A stretch of 64,000 nucleotides of DNA from assembly GCA_900110975.1 (NCBI GenBank), contig FOFK01000007.1:91042-155041 (forward strand), read 5' to 3'. The notes under the pieces were generated by a model. The model was not told the DNA's origin. It saw nothing but the letters and a program-made list of their open reading frames with translations, and did not search any database. Shown here piece after piece: positions 27,021-39,488 of this stretch (position 1 is its first letter; the number at the start of each line of letters is the position of its first letter). Origin of the DNA: Lachnospiraceae bacterium RM5 (lineage in GTDB: Bacteria > Bacillota > Clostridia > Lachnospirales > Lachnospiraceae). The position numbers were made by a program, and so were the translations under genes.

Positions 27021-27494
27021 TTGTTGCGTTACAGTAAAGTAATTTTTGTGAGCACAAGTGGAAATTGCAGATGTATATTATCAAAAGCAATTTTTAATAA
27101 TCTGAAAAATGATATGGATATTTATGCAGAGGCAAGAGGAAAGGTTGTTTTATTTGAAGAGCCTGCAAATCCTAAGGCTGTTGCAATTGCTAAAAGCAAG
27201 GGTATTTCCATAGAAGATGAGACATCAAAACAGCTTTCAAATGAGGATTTTGGTGAAGATGTTTTAGTACTTGTTATGACGGATTTATTAAAAAAGGAAA
27301 TTTATGAAGAATATGAATCTGCAATAAATGTATATTCTATCAGGGAATTTGCTCTTGAGGCCGTTGATGTTGAAGTAACATATGGCGGAGAACTTGTGGA
27401 TTATGGCGAATTATATGAACATATTGAAAATCTTGTTACCAAGGTAATTGTAAGAATAAAAGAAATGGAAGAAGAGACGGAGGAAAAGTTATGA
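27021..27494 (+). CDS. Low-molecular-weight phosphatase-fold protein lacking catalytic residues (YwlE-like)
   Basis: A 157-residue protein by fold and place equivalent to the arginine phosphatase YwlE. The normal loop CxxxxxCRS reads S-TSGNC-R-C here: the nucleophilic Cys is Ser11 (AGC codon at 27051), while the loop Arg17 is kept. Near residue 118 the general-acid DP(Y) motif is VTY. Both catalytic residues are therefore missing, suggesting a binding or regulatory protein and not an enzyme. Start choice: TTG 27021, 7 nt after AAGGA (27009-27013); an upstream TTG/ATG pair at 27000/27003 would overlap the previous gene. It overlaps rpiB by ATGA. Confidence 0.75.
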   Translation: MLRYSKVIFVSTSGNCRCILSKAIFNNLKNDMDIYAEARGKVVLFEEPANPKAVAIAKSKGISIEDETSKQLSNEDFGEDVLVLVMTDLLKKEIYEEYESAINVYSIREFALEAVDVEVTYGGELVDYGELYEHIENLVTKVIVRIKEMEEETEEKL

Positions 27495-27919
27495 TAGCTA
27501 TTGGATGTGATCATGGCGGATATGAATTAAAAAAAGAGATATTAAAATATCTTGATGAAAAGGGCATTGAATATAAGGATTTTGGATGCGATAGTTTGGA
27601 ATCTGTGGATTATCCAGTATATGCCAAGAAAGTAGCTTTAGCTGTAGCATCAAAAGAATGCGAAAAAGGAATTCTTATATGTGGAACAGGAATTGGTATT
27701 TCAATTGCTGCAAATAAGGTGAAAGGCATAAGAGCTGCACTTTGTACAGATTCTTATATGGCAAGACTTACAAGAGAACATAATGATGCAAATATTGTTG
27801 CAATGGGTGGAAGAGTAATCGGAGCCGGAGTTGCAGTTGATATTGTTGATGCATTTTTAAATACAGAATTTTCAGGAGAAAAAAGACATATAGATAGAAT
27901 TAATATGATAGAGGATTGA
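27491..27919 (+). CDS. rpiB: Ribose-5-phosphate isomerase B
   Basis: A 142-residue RpiB/LacAB-family isomerase. CDHGGYELKK near the N terminus and CGTGIGISIAANK with the active-site Cys near 65 are typical. It interconverts ribose 5-phosphate and ribulose 5-phosphate. Galactose- or allose-phosphate isomerase is less likely given the YwlE-RpiB neighbourhood. It begins within the stop codon of the preceding gene. Confidence 0.94.
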   Translation: MIAIGCDHGGYELKKEILKYLDEKGIEYKDFGCDSLESVDYPVYAKKVALAVASKECEKGILICGTGIGISIAANKVKGIRAALCTDSYMARLTREHNDANIVAMGGRVIGAGVAVDIVDAFLNTEFSGEKRHIDRINMIED

Positions 27920-27925
27920 TGATAT

Positions 27926-28414
27926 ATGACTTTGAAAAGGAAAGATTATTTAAGCTGGGATGAATATTTTATGGGAGTTGCTTATCTTGCAGGTATGAGA
28001 AGCAAGGACCCTAATACCCAGGTTGGTGCATGTATAGTAAGTGAGGAAAATAAAATTTTATCCATAGGATATAATGGTTTTCCAATAGGCTGTTCTGATG
28101 ATATTTTCCCATGGGCGAGAGATGGAGAAAACAGCCTTGAAACAAAATATCTTTATACAACACATAGCGAACTTAATGCAATCTTAAATTATCCGGGAGG
28201 AAGTCTTAAAGGAGCAAAAATGTATGTTACTTTATTCCCATGTAATGAATGTGCAAAGGCTATTATTCAGGCAGGAATAAAGGAAGTAATATATGATTCT
28301 GATAAATATGGTGATACACCGGCTGTTATTGCATCAAAGAAAATGTTTGATGCTGCAAATGTTAAATTCACCAGATATGAAAGAAGTGGGAGAAGCATAG
28401 AGTTTGAATTATGA
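27926..28414 (+). CDS. dCMP deaminase (ComEB-like)
   Basis: A 162-residue zinc-dependent deaminase. THSELNAI supplies the zinc His and catalytic Glu, and [11 protein letters not shown] the two zinc Cys. The N-terminal [26 protein letters not shown] (residues 9-34) is typical of dCMP deaminases. It makes dUMP for thymidylate synthesis. It ends inside the start of the ATP synthase operon (11-nt overlap). Confidence 0.92.
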   Translation: MTLKRKDYLSWDEYFMGVAYLAGMRSKDPNTQVGACIVSEENKILSIGYNGFPIGCSDDIFPWARDGENSLETKYLYTTHSELNAILNYPGGSLKGAKMYVTLFPCNECAKAIIQAGIKEVIYDSDKYGDTPAVIASKKMFDAANVKFTRYERSGRSIEFEL

Positions 28415-28724
28415 TAAAAAATTTAACGGATTAAAAAATATTGTTTTAATAACACAGCTTGGTCTTTCATTTATGGTTCCGGTATTTTTAATGCTGATTC
28501 TTGGAATGAAGCTTGAAAAATACATTGGAAAAACAGGGCTGATATTCTTGGTTATAATTGGATTTATATCCGGAGGTTATGCAGTTTTTTCACAGTTAAA
28601 ATCAAGCCTTAAACCAAGTGATAAGGAATTGGAAAAAAAAGAGGAAGAGGAATATATAAAAAATGTTCTTGAACAGATGGAAGAATCCAGACTTGATAGA
28701 GACGATAGACGAGATAGTAAATGA
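28404..28724 (+). CDS. atpZ: AtpZ/AtpI-type small membrane protein of the ATP synthase operon
   Basis: A 106-residue protein with two membrane segments (about 10-32 and 42-62) and a charged C-terminal tail. [18 protein letters not shown] fits the AtpZ/F0F1-ATPase-subunit family, which occurs at the head of ATP synthase operons and has been linked to Mg2+/Ca2+ uptake and assembly. The start is TTG at 28404 with GGGAG about 11 nt upstream; the in-register ATG at 28411 is in another frame. Confidence 0.8.
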   Translation: MNYDKKFNGLKNIVLITQLGLSFMVPVFLMLILGMKLEKYIGKTGLIFLVIIGFISGGYAVFSQLKSSLKPSDKELEKKEEEEYIKNVLEQMEESRLDRDDRRDSK

Positions 28725-29253
28725 GCCATTTTTAAATGAACTTAAAGAGGCAGAGGACACAGAAAATACCGGTAATGCAAAAGATGCAGAAAATATAAAA
28801 AATTTTGAAAATGAGAAAGATGCTGAAAATACCGGAAATGCCAGTAGCTATAAGAAAAATAAAAGACTCGCTTTCCTTAAAAATGAAATGGCAATAGTTT
28901 TACTTGTTGGAATAATCATATATTTTTTAATCGGCGAGATTATTATATTGGTATTTACAAAGAAATTGTTATATAATTCTATTGGACTTTTTTTAGGAAT
29001 ACTTTTAGCTGTGATTATGTTAATATCAATGACTATAAGTGTTGAAAATGCAATAATGTATAATGATGAAAATAAAGCAAATGCATATCTTAGAAATACA
29101 ACATTATTCAGACTTATTTTTTGCTTTTTATTCCTTTTTTTGTTTTCATTTACACGGATTTGTAATATTATAGCATTGTTGTTTGGAATAATGTCACTTA
29201 AACTATCCGCATATATATCGCCGATAGTGTGGTTAAAAATAAGAAGGAGGTAG
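28693..29253 (+). CDS. ATP synthase subunit I-like membrane protein with acidic N-terminal extension
   Basis: A protein of about 186 residues in the atpI position. The N-terminal 60 residues are acidic and repetitive (KDAEN, ENTGNA twice), and the remainder has four membrane segments with IGLFLGILLAV and an Arg in TTLFRLIF, like the ATP synthase I chain, which assists c-ring assembly. It overlaps the previous gene. TTG 28693 preceded by TGGAAG is taken as start; an ATG at 28663 lacks a good site. The subfamily call rests on topology and position. Confidence 0.6.
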   Translation: MIETIDEIVNEPFLNELKEAEDTENTGNAKDAENIKNFENEKDAENTGNASSYKKNKRLAFLKNEMAIVLLVGIIIYFLIGEIIILVFTKKLLYNSIGLFLGILLAVIMLISMTISVENAIMYNDENKANAYLRNTTLFRLIFCFLFLFLFSFTRICNIIALLFGIMSLKLSAYISPIVWLKIRRR

Positions 29254-29256
29254 AAT

Positions 29257-29964
29257 ATGTCAGGCGAAGAAAGTAAAGGAAGCTTTATGATAAAGCTTTT
29301 AAAAGAGATACATATTGGAAATGCGACAGTTTATATTACTACCACCCATGTTTGTTTATTATTTGTTTCACTCATGCTTATAATATTTGCATTAGTTGTA
29401 AACAAAAAAATAAAAAAGATAAGACCTGAGGATACTCCGGGAACATTACAGAACTTAGCGGAAATGACAGTTGAAATCCTTGATAATCTTACAACAAGTA
29501 TCATGGGTAAAAATGCAAAGAGATTTGTAAACTATGTAAGTACATTGTTTATTTTTGTTTTGCTTTGTAATATTTCAGGAATATTTGGACTTAGGGCACC
29601 AACAGCAGACTATGGTGTTACACTTCCACTTGGTCTTATAACATTTTGCCTTATCCAGTTTAATGGCATAAAGAAAAATAAGGCAAAACACTTTACAGAT
29701 TTATTAAAGCCAACACCTATATTATTCCCAATTAATCTTATAGGTGAGGTATCTGTACCATTGTCATTATCAATCCGTTTGTTTGGTAATGTTATGTCAG
29801 GTACGGTGCTTATGGGTCTTTTATATGGACTCTTACCAAGGCTTGTAACTATTGGATTACCTTCGGTTTTACATATTTATTTTGATATTTTCTCAGGATG
29901 TATACAGGCATTCGTTATAAGTATGTTAACCATGGTTTATATAAATGATAAAATAGCAGATTAA
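29257..29964 (+). CDS. atpB: ATP synthase subunit a
   Basis: A 235-residue F0 subunit a. The essential Arg lies in [12 protein letters not shown], and the last helix has [18 protein letters not shown]. It forms the ion half-channels facing the c-ring. AGGAGG precedes the ATG, three bases after the subunit-I-like gene. Confidence 0.95.
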   Translation: MSGEESKGSFMIKLLKEIHIGNATVYITTTHVCLLFVSLMLIIFALVVNKKIKKIRPEDTPGTLQNLAEMTVEILDNLTTSIMGKNAKRFVNYVSTLFIFVLLCNISGIFGLRAPTADYGVTLPLGLITFCLIQFNGIKKNKAKHFTDLLKPTPILFPINLIGEVSVPLSLSIRLFGNVMSGTVLMGLLYGLLPRLVTIGLPSVLHIYFDIFSGCIQAFVISMLTMVYINDKIAD

Positions 29965-30004
29965 AAGAAAATTTATAATGCCTTTGGCAGTCAGGAGGAA
30001 AAAA

Positions 30005-30259
30005 ATGAATATTAATGGACAAGATTTTATTCACGGAATGTCAGCAGTAGGTGCAGGTATAGCAATGATCGCAGGTGTAGGCCCTGGTGTAGGTCAGGGT
30101 ATTGCAGCAGGTCTTGGTGCTAATGCAGTAGGAAGAAATCCAGGAGCAAAATCAGATATTACATCTACAATGCTTTTAGGACAGGCAGTTGCAGAAACAA
30201 CTGGTTTATATGGTTTCGTAGTTGCAATTATTCTTATGTTTGTTAAACCTTTTAACTAA
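30005..30259 (+). CDS. atpE: ATP synthase subunit c with Na+-type binding residues
   Basis: An 84-residue proteolipid with two helices and the GPGVGQG and RNP loop motifs. The carboxylate is Glu64. Gln31, Val62, Thr65, Thr66 and Tyr69 line up with the Na+ ligands known from Ilyobacter tartaricus c (Q32, V63, S66, T67, Y70), with Thr replacing Ser66. A Na+-coupled c-ring is therefore likely. The start 30005 follows AGGAGGAAAAAA; an ATG nine codons upstream is in frame but has no site. Confidence 0.95.
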   Translation: MNINGQDFIHGMSAVGAGIAMIAGVGPGVGQGIAAGLGANAVGRNPGAKSDITSTMLLGQAVAETTGLYGFVVAIILMFVKPFN

Positions 30260-30304
30260 GAACTGACAAGATAATTTTATCAGTCAGGAAAGGAGGAACA
30301 AAAC

Positions 30305-30823
30305 GTGGGAGAGAGACTCTTTGGATTAGATGCACAGACGCTTTTTGATACAGTGATTCTTGCAATCAATATGTTTTTTATGTTTCTTATTTTGTCATAT
30401 CTTTTATTTAATCCTATAAAAGATATGTTAAAGAGAAGAAAAGATAAAATTGCAAAAGAAAGAGAAGATGCAAAAGAAGCATTAAACAGTGCAGCTACAC
30501 TTAGAAGTGAATATGAAGTTAAGATTCAGAATGCTTCTAAAGATGCAGAAAAGATTCTTGCTGATGCAAGAAAGAAAGCACTTAAAAATGAGGAACATAT
30601 TATTTCTGAGGCTAAGCTTGAGGCTGCAAGAATTATAGAACACGCTAAAGAAGAGGCAAAGCTTGAAAAACAAAAAGCATATGAGGACATAAAAAAAGAA
30701 ATAATAGATGTTGCCACACTTATGGCAGGGAAGGTTCTTAATGAGTCAATAGATGAAAAGATATCTGAAAGACTTATTGATGATACTTTAAAGGAAATAG
30801 GTGAGAGTACATGGCAAAGTTAA
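30305..30823 (+). CDS. atpF: ATP synthase subunit b
   Basis: A 172-residue stator subunit: an N-terminal membrane helix (about 10-33) and a long Lys/Glu/Ala-rich coiled coil. It starts with GTG at 30305 after AAAGGAGGAACAAAAC. It overlaps atpH by 13 nt. Confidence 0.94.
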   Translation: MGERLFGLDAQTLFDTVILAINMFFMFLILSYLLFNPIKDMLKRRKDKIAKEREDAKEALNSAATLRSEYEVKIQNASKDAEKILADARKKALKNEEHIISEAKLEAARIIEHAKEEAKLEKQKAYEDIKKEIIDVATLMAGKVLNESIDEKISERLIDDTLKEIGESTWQS

Positions 30824-31362
30824 TTTCAAATATTTATGGCGATGCCCTTTTTGAGATAGCAAAAGAAAAAGATAAAGTTGATGTTATGCTTAAAGAAGCA
30901 TCATGGGTTTTATCTGTGTTTGAAGAAAATAAAGATTTATGTCAGGTACTTTCTCATCCGATGATTAGTAAGGATGAGAAAAAAGATGTTGTGGAAAACA
31001 TCTTTAAAGGGAATACTGATGATGATATTTTAGGACTTTTGCTTACTATTCTTGATAAAGGAAGAGAAAAAAATATTAAGGATATTTTTGAATATTTTAT
31101 TTCAATCGTAAAAGAATATAAGAAAATTGGTATTGTATATGTTACAACTGCCATATCCTTAAGTGATGAAAGAAAAAAAGAAATTGAGAAAAAGCTTATA
31201 GATACTACCGAATATGAAAGCCTTGAAATGAATTACAACGTAGACAAAGATATTATTGGTGGCATGATTATAAGAATAAAAGACAGAATTGTTGATTCAA
31301 GTATAAAAAATAAAATTGATATTATTTCAAAGGATCTTCATTCTATACAGTTAAGCAAATAG
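30811..31362 (+). CDS. atpH: ATP synthase subunit delta
   Basis: A 183-residue OSCP/delta subunit linking the b stalk to F1. The N-terminal ISNIYGDALFEIAKE and the C-terminal DKDIIGGMIIRIKDRIVDSS (near 150-170) are typical. Confidence 0.94.
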   Translation: MAKLISNIYGDALFEIAKEKDKVDVMLKEASWVLSVFEENKDLCQVLSHPMISKDEKKDVVENIFKGNTDDDILGLLLTILDKGREKNIKDIFEYFISIVKEYKKIGIVYVTTAISLSDERKKEIEKKLIDTTEYESLEMNYNVDKDIIGGMIIRIKDRIVDSSIKNKIDIISKDLHSIQLSK

Positions 31363-31377
31363 TGTAGTACCTATTAA

Positions 31378-32916
<1,539 letters not shown>

Positions 32917-32919
32917 TCT

Positions 32920-33804
32920 ATGCCATCCATGAGAGATATTCAGAGAAGAAAAAATAGTATACAGTCAACCGAACAGATTACAAAGGCTATGAAACTTGTA
33001 GCTACTGTAAGACTTCAAAAGGCAAGAACAAAAGCTGAAGAAGCAAAACCTTATTTTGAAAAAATGTATTCAACAATAAATTCAATTCTTGCACATTCAT
33101 ATAATCCGGGAAGTAAATATCTTTTACCGGCAGGTGATAAGAAAAAGGCATTTATTGTTATTACTGCAAACAGAGGTCTTGCAGGCGGATATAACGCAAA
33201 CGTTGTAAAGCTTATTACAAAAAATGATGAGTTTACACCAGACAATACGATTATTTACAATATTGGAAAAAAAGGCAGAGAGATTTTAAACAGAAATAAG
33301 TTTGAGATTAAAGCTGATTATTCAGATGTTGTAAATGAGCCTATTTACAGGGATGCCATAGAAATCTGCGAAGATATATTAAAGGATTATGAAAATGGCG
33401 AATTTGGTGAATTATATATTGCATATACCAAATTTAAAAATACTGTTGTTCATACTCCTGAGTTATTGAAGATTTTACCTATTGGCGGTAAAGATGAGCT
33501 TGTAAATATGACTGGTGAAGAAAATGTAAGCGAGGCAGATAAGATTACATTTATGAAATATGAGCCAAGTGAGGAAGAAGTTCTTGACAGAATTATTCCA
33601 AATTATATTACAAGTCTTATTTTTGGAACTTTAAATGAAGCGGTTGCAAGTGAGAATGGAGCAAGAATGACTGCCATGGATTCTGCTACAAGTAATGCAG
33701 ATGAGATGATAGCAAATCTTTCCCTTCTTTATAACAGGGCAAGACAAAGCTCGATTACACAGGAACTTACAGAGATTATAGCTGGAGCAGATGCAATATC
33801 TTAA
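32920..33804 (+). CDS. atpG: ATP synthase subunit gamma
   Basis: A 294-residue rotor subunit. The N-terminal RDIQRRKNSIQSTEQITKAM and C-terminal SEN-ARMTAMDSATSNADEMI helices form the central shaft. Three bases separate it from atpA. Confidence 0.96.
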   Translation: MPSMRDIQRRKNSIQSTEQITKAMKLVATVRLQKARTKAEEAKPYFEKMYSTINSILAHSYNPGSKYLLPAGDKKKAFIVITANRGLAGGYNANVVKLITKNDEFTPDNTIIYNIGKKGREILNRNKFEIKADYSDVVNEPIYRDAIEICEDILKDYENGEFGELYIAYTKFKNTVVHTPELLKILPIGGKDELVNMTGEENVSEADKITFMKYEPSEEEVLDRIIPNYITSLIFGTLNEAVASENGARMTAMDSATSNADEMIANLSLLYNRARQSSITQELTEIIAGADAIS

Positions 33805-33831
33805 AAATATATTTTGTTTTAATTTGACTAA

Positions 33832-35259
<1,428 letters not shown>

Positions 35260-35273
35260 TTGGAGGTGTTTTT

Positions 35274-35675
35274 TTGGAAAATACTTTTAAATTAGAGATA
35301 ACCACTCCAAACCGTATGTTTTATGAGGGAGAGATTCATTTTCTTGAACTTAATACTACGGAAGGTGAAATAGGTATTTATAAAAATCATGTACCTGTTA
35401 CAACAGTGCTTGTTCCCGGCGTGATTAAGATATATGAAGATGAAAACGAATCCAAAAAAGCTGTTATTCATAGCGGATTTGTTGAAATTCTTAAAGATAA
35501 GGTTACTATAATGGCGCAAATTGCAGAGTGGCCTGAAGAAATAGATATTAACAGAGCTAATGAAGCAAAAATCAGGGCAGAAAGAAGAATTAATAAAGAA
35601 GGCGAAGGAATTGATATGGACCGTGCAGAGGCCGCACTTCGCAGGGCACTTGCCAGAATAGAAGCATTAAAATAA
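35274..35675 (+). CDS. atpC: ATP synthase subunit epsilon
   Basis: A 133-residue epsilon subunit: a beta-sandwich with EGEIGIYKNHVPVTT and a C-terminal helical pair ending RAEAALRRALARIEAL. It starts with TTG (35274), 6 nt after GGAGGTG, which may hold back its translation. It ends the ATP synthase genes; asnS follows after a short gap. Confidence 0.95.
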   Translation: MENTFKLEITTPNRMFYEGEIHFLELNTTEGEIGIYKNHVPVTTVLVPGVIKIYEDENESKKAVIHSGFVEILKDKVTIMAQIAEWPEEIDINRANEAKIRAERRINKEGEGIDMDRAEAALRRALARIEALK

Positions 35676-35702
35676 TAACTTAAGTAGTTGATGGAGGATA
35701 AG

Positions 35703-37094
35703 ATGGATTTAGTATTAGTTAAAGATCTGTATAAGAATACAGATAAGTATGTAAACAAAGAAATTGAAGTTGGAGGATGGATAAGAAGCATAAGAGATTC
35801 AAAGACTTTTGGATTTATCGTTTTAAATGATGGTTCATATTTTGAAACTCTTCAGATTGTTTATGCTGATAAACTTGATAATTTTAAGGAAATTTCTTCT
35901 CTTAATATCGGTTCAGCAATTATTGTAAAGGGTATGCTTGTTGAAACTCCAAATGCTAAACAACCTTTTGAAATTCAGGCAACATCTGTTTACATTGAAG
36001 GAACATCCAGTCCTGATTATCCTTTACAGAAGAAAAGACATACATTTGAATATTTAAGAACAATTTCTCATTTAAGACCAAGAACAAATACATTCCAGGG
36101 TGTATTCAGGGTAAGATCTTTAATTGCTTATGCAATTCATAAATTCTTCCAGGAAAGAGATTTTGTTTATGTTCACACTCCACTTATCACAGGAAGTGAC
36201 TGTGAGGGTGCAGGTGAAATGTTCCAGGTCACAACAATGAATCTTGAAGATGTGCCAAAGACAGATGATGGTAAGGTTGATTTTAGTGAAGATTTCTTTG
36301 GAAAACCAACAAACCTTACTGTTTCGGGACAGTTAAACGGTGAAACATATGCCATGGCTTTTAGAAATATTTATACATTCGGACCAACATTCAGAGCTGA
36401 AAATTCAAATACTACAAGGCATGCAGCAGAATTCTGGATGATTGAGCCAGAAATCGCATTTGCAGATCTTTCAGATGATATGGATCTTGCAGAAGCAATG
36501 CTTAAGTACATTATTAATTATGTTATGGAAAATGCTCCTGAAGAAATGGAATTTTTCAATAAATTTATTGATAAAGGACTTAAAGACAGACTTAAACATG
36601 TAGCAGAATCTGATTTTGGAAGAGTTACATATACAGAAGCCATAAAACTTCTTGAACAGAATAATGATAAGTTTGAATACAAAGTATCATGGGGATGCGA
36701 TCTTCAGACTGAACATGAAAGATATCTTACAGAAGAAATATTTAAAAAACCTGTATTTGTTACTGATTATCCAAAGGAAATCAAGGCATTCTATATGAAA
36801 CTTAATGATGATGGAAAGACTGTAGCTGCAATGGATCTTTTGGTTCCTGGAATTGGTGAAATCATCGGAGGAAGCCAGAGAGAGGATGATTATGATACAT
36901 TGTGTAAGAGAATGGAAGAGCTTGGTCTTAATAAAGAGGATTATGATTTCTATCTCGACCTTAGGAAATATGGTTCAACAAGACATGCAGGTTTTGGTCT
37001 TGGATTTGAAAGATGTGTTATGTATCTTACAGGTATGGCAAATATCAGAGATGTAATACCATTCCCAAGAACAGTAAATAATTGTGAGTTATAG
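35703..37094 (+). CDS. asnS: Asparaginyl-tRNA synthetase
   Basis: A 463-residue class IIb synthetase with an N-terminal OB-fold anticodon domain ([18 protein letters not shown]) and class II motifs: motif 2 [21 protein letters not shown], 21 residues at about 232-252, and motif 3 [15 protein letters not shown]. The Asn (not Asp) choice is supported by the overall AsnRS-like 463-residue length and the N-terminal strand pattern. The start 35703 has GGAGG at 35693-35697; the upstream TTG/ATG codons overlap that site. Confidence 0.94.
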   Translation: MDLVLVKDLYKNTDKYVNKEIEVGGWIRSIRDSKTFGFIVLNDGSYFETLQIVYADKLDNFKEISSLNIGSAIIVKGMLVETPNAKQPFEIQATSVYIEGTSSPDYPLQKKRHTFEYLRTISHLRPRTNTFQGVFRVRSLIAYAIHKFFQERDFVYVHTPLITGSDCEGAGEMFQVTTMNLEDVPKTDDGKVDFSEDFFGKPTNLTVSGQLNGETYAMAFRNIYTFGPTFRAENSNTTRHAAEFWMIEPEIAFADLSDDMDLAEAMLKYIINYVMENAPEEMEFFNKFIDKGLKDRLKHVAESDFGRVTYTEAIKLLEQNNDKFEYKVSWGCDLQTEHERYLTEEIFKKPVFVTDYPKEIKAFYMKLNDDGKTVAAMDLLVPGIGEIIGGSQREDDYDTLCKRMEELGLNKEDYDFYLDLRKYGSTRHAGFGLGFERCVMYLTGMANIRDVIPFPRTVNNCEL

Positions 37095-37137
37095 TAAGAG
37101 ATGGTTATAAATAAAATTAAATTATTATGGAGGATTT

Positions 37138-38922
37138 ATGGACGCTAATAATGAAAATAACGTTGATGATTTATTAAGTGGTATCGACAGTTTTAGTGTA
37201 AGCGAAATCTTTAACGGACTTGACGAAAGTTTTGGAAATGATGAAGATGAGGATAATGTAAATACAGATCCTGCAGAAACTTCTGATAGCGCATATGGAA
37301 GTGGACTTGACAGTTCTTATGGAACAAATGAAGGCGGCAGTGCATATGCAGACGGGAGCGCATATTCAGGTGGGAGTGCTTATACAGATACCAGTGCATA
37401 TTCAGATGGAGCAGGTGCGGATTCATCGATAAGTATATCTGATGGAGCATTTGGAAATTCATACTCAGATGCTGATATAAGCGCATATTCGGATACAAGT
37501 GCGTATTCAGATACAAGCGCATACTCGGATACAAGCGCGTATACAGATACCAGTGCATATACAGATGGAGCAGGCGCGGATTCATCAATAAGTATTTCGG
37601 ATGGTGCTTTTGCAGATTCGGCTGTTGATGCCGGATCAGGATATGAATTTGATTTTTCTTCAGTAGGTTCTAAGAGTGCTTATGGTGAAGATACAAATGA
37701 TTATTCAAGTGGCGGATATATGGATGATACATTATCTGGAAGCAGTGCCTATTCTGATAATGTTTCAGGAAGCGCATATACTGATAATTCATATGGAAGT
37801 AATGCAGGAAGTGCTTACGGAAGTTTGAATTCTGACAGTGCATATGGAAGTTCATCTTCTAACAGTGCTTACGGTGGCGACTCTTCTATTGAGACTTATG
37901 TTCCAGGTAAGAGTAAAGAAGCAAATAATACACCTTCAAGCTATGGTGAAGATGATGTTATAAAAGTTGTTAAGCCGGGTGAAAGTGTTGGAAAGAAGAA
38001 GGATGAACTTTTATTCTCAGAATATAATGATCCTTTTAATCTTGATGATGATTCTGACAAACCTCAGATTCGTATTTCAGGAGATACTTTTAAAAGGGAA
38101 TCTTTAAATAAGACTACTGATCCTGACAGTTCTCTTTATTCAAATAATCCATATGCAGATGATGCACTTAATGTAAATAATAATCCATATTCAAATGGTG
38201 AAAAGAAGAAGGAAGAGGAAGATTTAGGATTAAGATATAACAATTCAAATTCTTCTGATGGACTTTATAAAGGTGGTTCTGTATATACATTTGGAAAGAT
38301 TGCTGATAGCCAGAAAGGTTTATTAAGAATTTTTGGAATTATATGTATTGCTGCAATAATTGGTATGTTTGTTACAGGATATTTAGGATATACAAAGACA
38401 ATTTCTGATGCAAAAAATACATTAGAAAAAGCTTCAAAAACAAAATTATCAAACAGTTATTATACAATAGATTTTAAATCTGATGAGGAAGCAAGAAAGT
38501 GGGAAGTTATCCCTGCCTCTATAATTACATATGCTGATGGTAAAATGTTTACAAAACATATAAATGAGGATTCTCTTTTAATGCTTAAACTTAAAGGAAA
38601 ATCAGATACTTTTATTACTATAACTGTTGATGATAAAGAATATGGCGATAAAGAAAATAAAGATGTTTTAGAAGATATGGGAATAAGTTCCAGTGAAATC
38701 ATAGAAAATGCAAGTAATACTGATGATAACGGTTTAACTGTTTATGCTGCAATGGGACTAGACAGTAATTATTATAATCGTTGCCATTTTATTGTAACAA
38801 AAACAATGAATGATAAAACAGTAATTATCAGAACAGGTAAAAGTTTATCAGTTGAAAGTATTCAGAATGATATTGTTCCGGTAATCAGTTCCATTAAAAT
38901 GACAGATGAGGGGGTAAAATAA
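37138..38922 (+). CDS. Membrane protein with Ser/Ala/Tyr tandem repeats
   Basis: Not recognised as a known family. Of 594 residues, the first roughly 260 are acidic and repetitive, with many copies of SAYSDT/SAYTDT/SAYG and two copies of GADSSISISDGAF. A hydrophilic stretch follows, then one membrane segment near 396-418 and a C-terminal domain of about 175 residues that probably lies outside. There is no signal peptide, so the repeats should be cytoplasmic. GGAGGATTT precedes the ATG. The next gene, a DUF5684 protein, follows after 3 nt, suggesting a joint membrane function. Confidence 0.75.
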   Translation: MDANNENNVDDLLSGIDSFSVSEIFNGLDESFGNDEDEDNVNTDPAETSDSAYGSGLDSSYGTNEGGSAYADGSAYSGGSAYTDTSAYSDGAGADSSISISDGAFGNSYSDADISAYSDTSAYSDTSAYSDTSAYTDTSAYTDGAGADSSISISDGAFADSAVDAGSGYEFDFSSVGSKSAYGEDTNDYSSGGYMDDTLSGSSAYSDNVSGSAYTDNSYGSNAGSAYGSLNSDSAYGSSSSNSAYGGDSSIETYVPGKSKEANNTPSSYGEDDVIKVVKPGESVGKKKDELLFSEYNDPFNLDDDSDKPQIRISGDTFKRESLNKTTDPDSSLYSNNPYADDALNVNNNPYSNGEKKKEEEDLGLRYNNSNSSDGLYKGGSVYTFGKIADSQKGLLRIFGIICIAAIIGMFVTGYLGYTKTISDAKNTLEKASKTKLSNSYYTIDFKSDEEARKWEVIPASIITYADGKMFTKHINEDSLLMLKLKGKSDTFITITVDDKEYGDKENKDVLEDMGISSSEIIENASNTDDNGLTVYAAMGLDSNYYNRCHFIVTKTMNDKTVIIRTGKSLSVESIQNDIVPVISSIKMTDEGVK

Positions 38923-38925
38923 GTT

Positions 38926-39450
38926 ATGGATAGTTATGCAGAATTATTTAAATTTTTAAAAAATATCAGCCCTAATGGAGCATTTTTTATCTTGATTGCA
39001 TGCTTGTGCTCATATATTTATTCTTCAACTGTTGTTGCTGGAATGGCTGTAAAAGCAGGAGATAATCCGGTTCTTGGATTTATTCCGCTTGTAAATACAT
39101 ATTTAATGTACAAATATGCATTTAATGAAACAAGTAAAATTATACTTATGATAGTTCTTTCTTTTGTTCCTATCGTAAACGCTTTTGTATTGTTTGCATT
39201 AATTGGAAATCTTGCAAAACAGTTTGGGTATGGTTTTGGAATGGCGCTTTTAATGTGTTTATTGCCATTTATCGGAATGCCAATAGTTGCATTCAGTTCA
39301 AATGATTACTATGACGGAAGAGCAGAAAGATTTGGTGTTGCAAGAGTAATTGCTCTTATGCTTATAACAAGTGCAATTGCAGTTGCTTTAATGTCAGTTC
39401 TTGTTAAAGCAATAATTGCTTTATTTGGAATCTCTATTGCGGGATTATAA
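38926..39450 (+). CDS. DUF5684-type integral membrane protein
   Basis: A 174-residue polytopic protein with about four membrane segments. [20 protein letters not shown] and the following hydrophobic layout match the DUF5684 family of Firmicutes, whose function is unknown. It follows the repeat protein by 3 nt, with GAGGGGG upstream of the ATG inside that gene. Confidence 0.7.
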   Translation: MDSYAELFKFLKNISPNGAFFILIACLCSYIYSSTVVAGMAVKAGDNPVLGFIPLVNTYLMYKYAFNETSKIILMIVLSFVPIVNAFVLFALIGNLAKQFGYGFGMALLMCLLPFIGMPIVAFSSNDYYDGRAERFGVARVIALMLITSAIAVALMSVLVKAIIALFGISIAGL

Positions 39451-39488
39451 GATTTTTTAATTTTATAAATTTTATTTTAATTTTAATT

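Noticed and set aside
37211..37588. Minus-strand 125-residue reading frame rich in His, Met and Tyr
   Set aside because: It is the antisense shadow of the SAY repeats, with no ribosome binding site.
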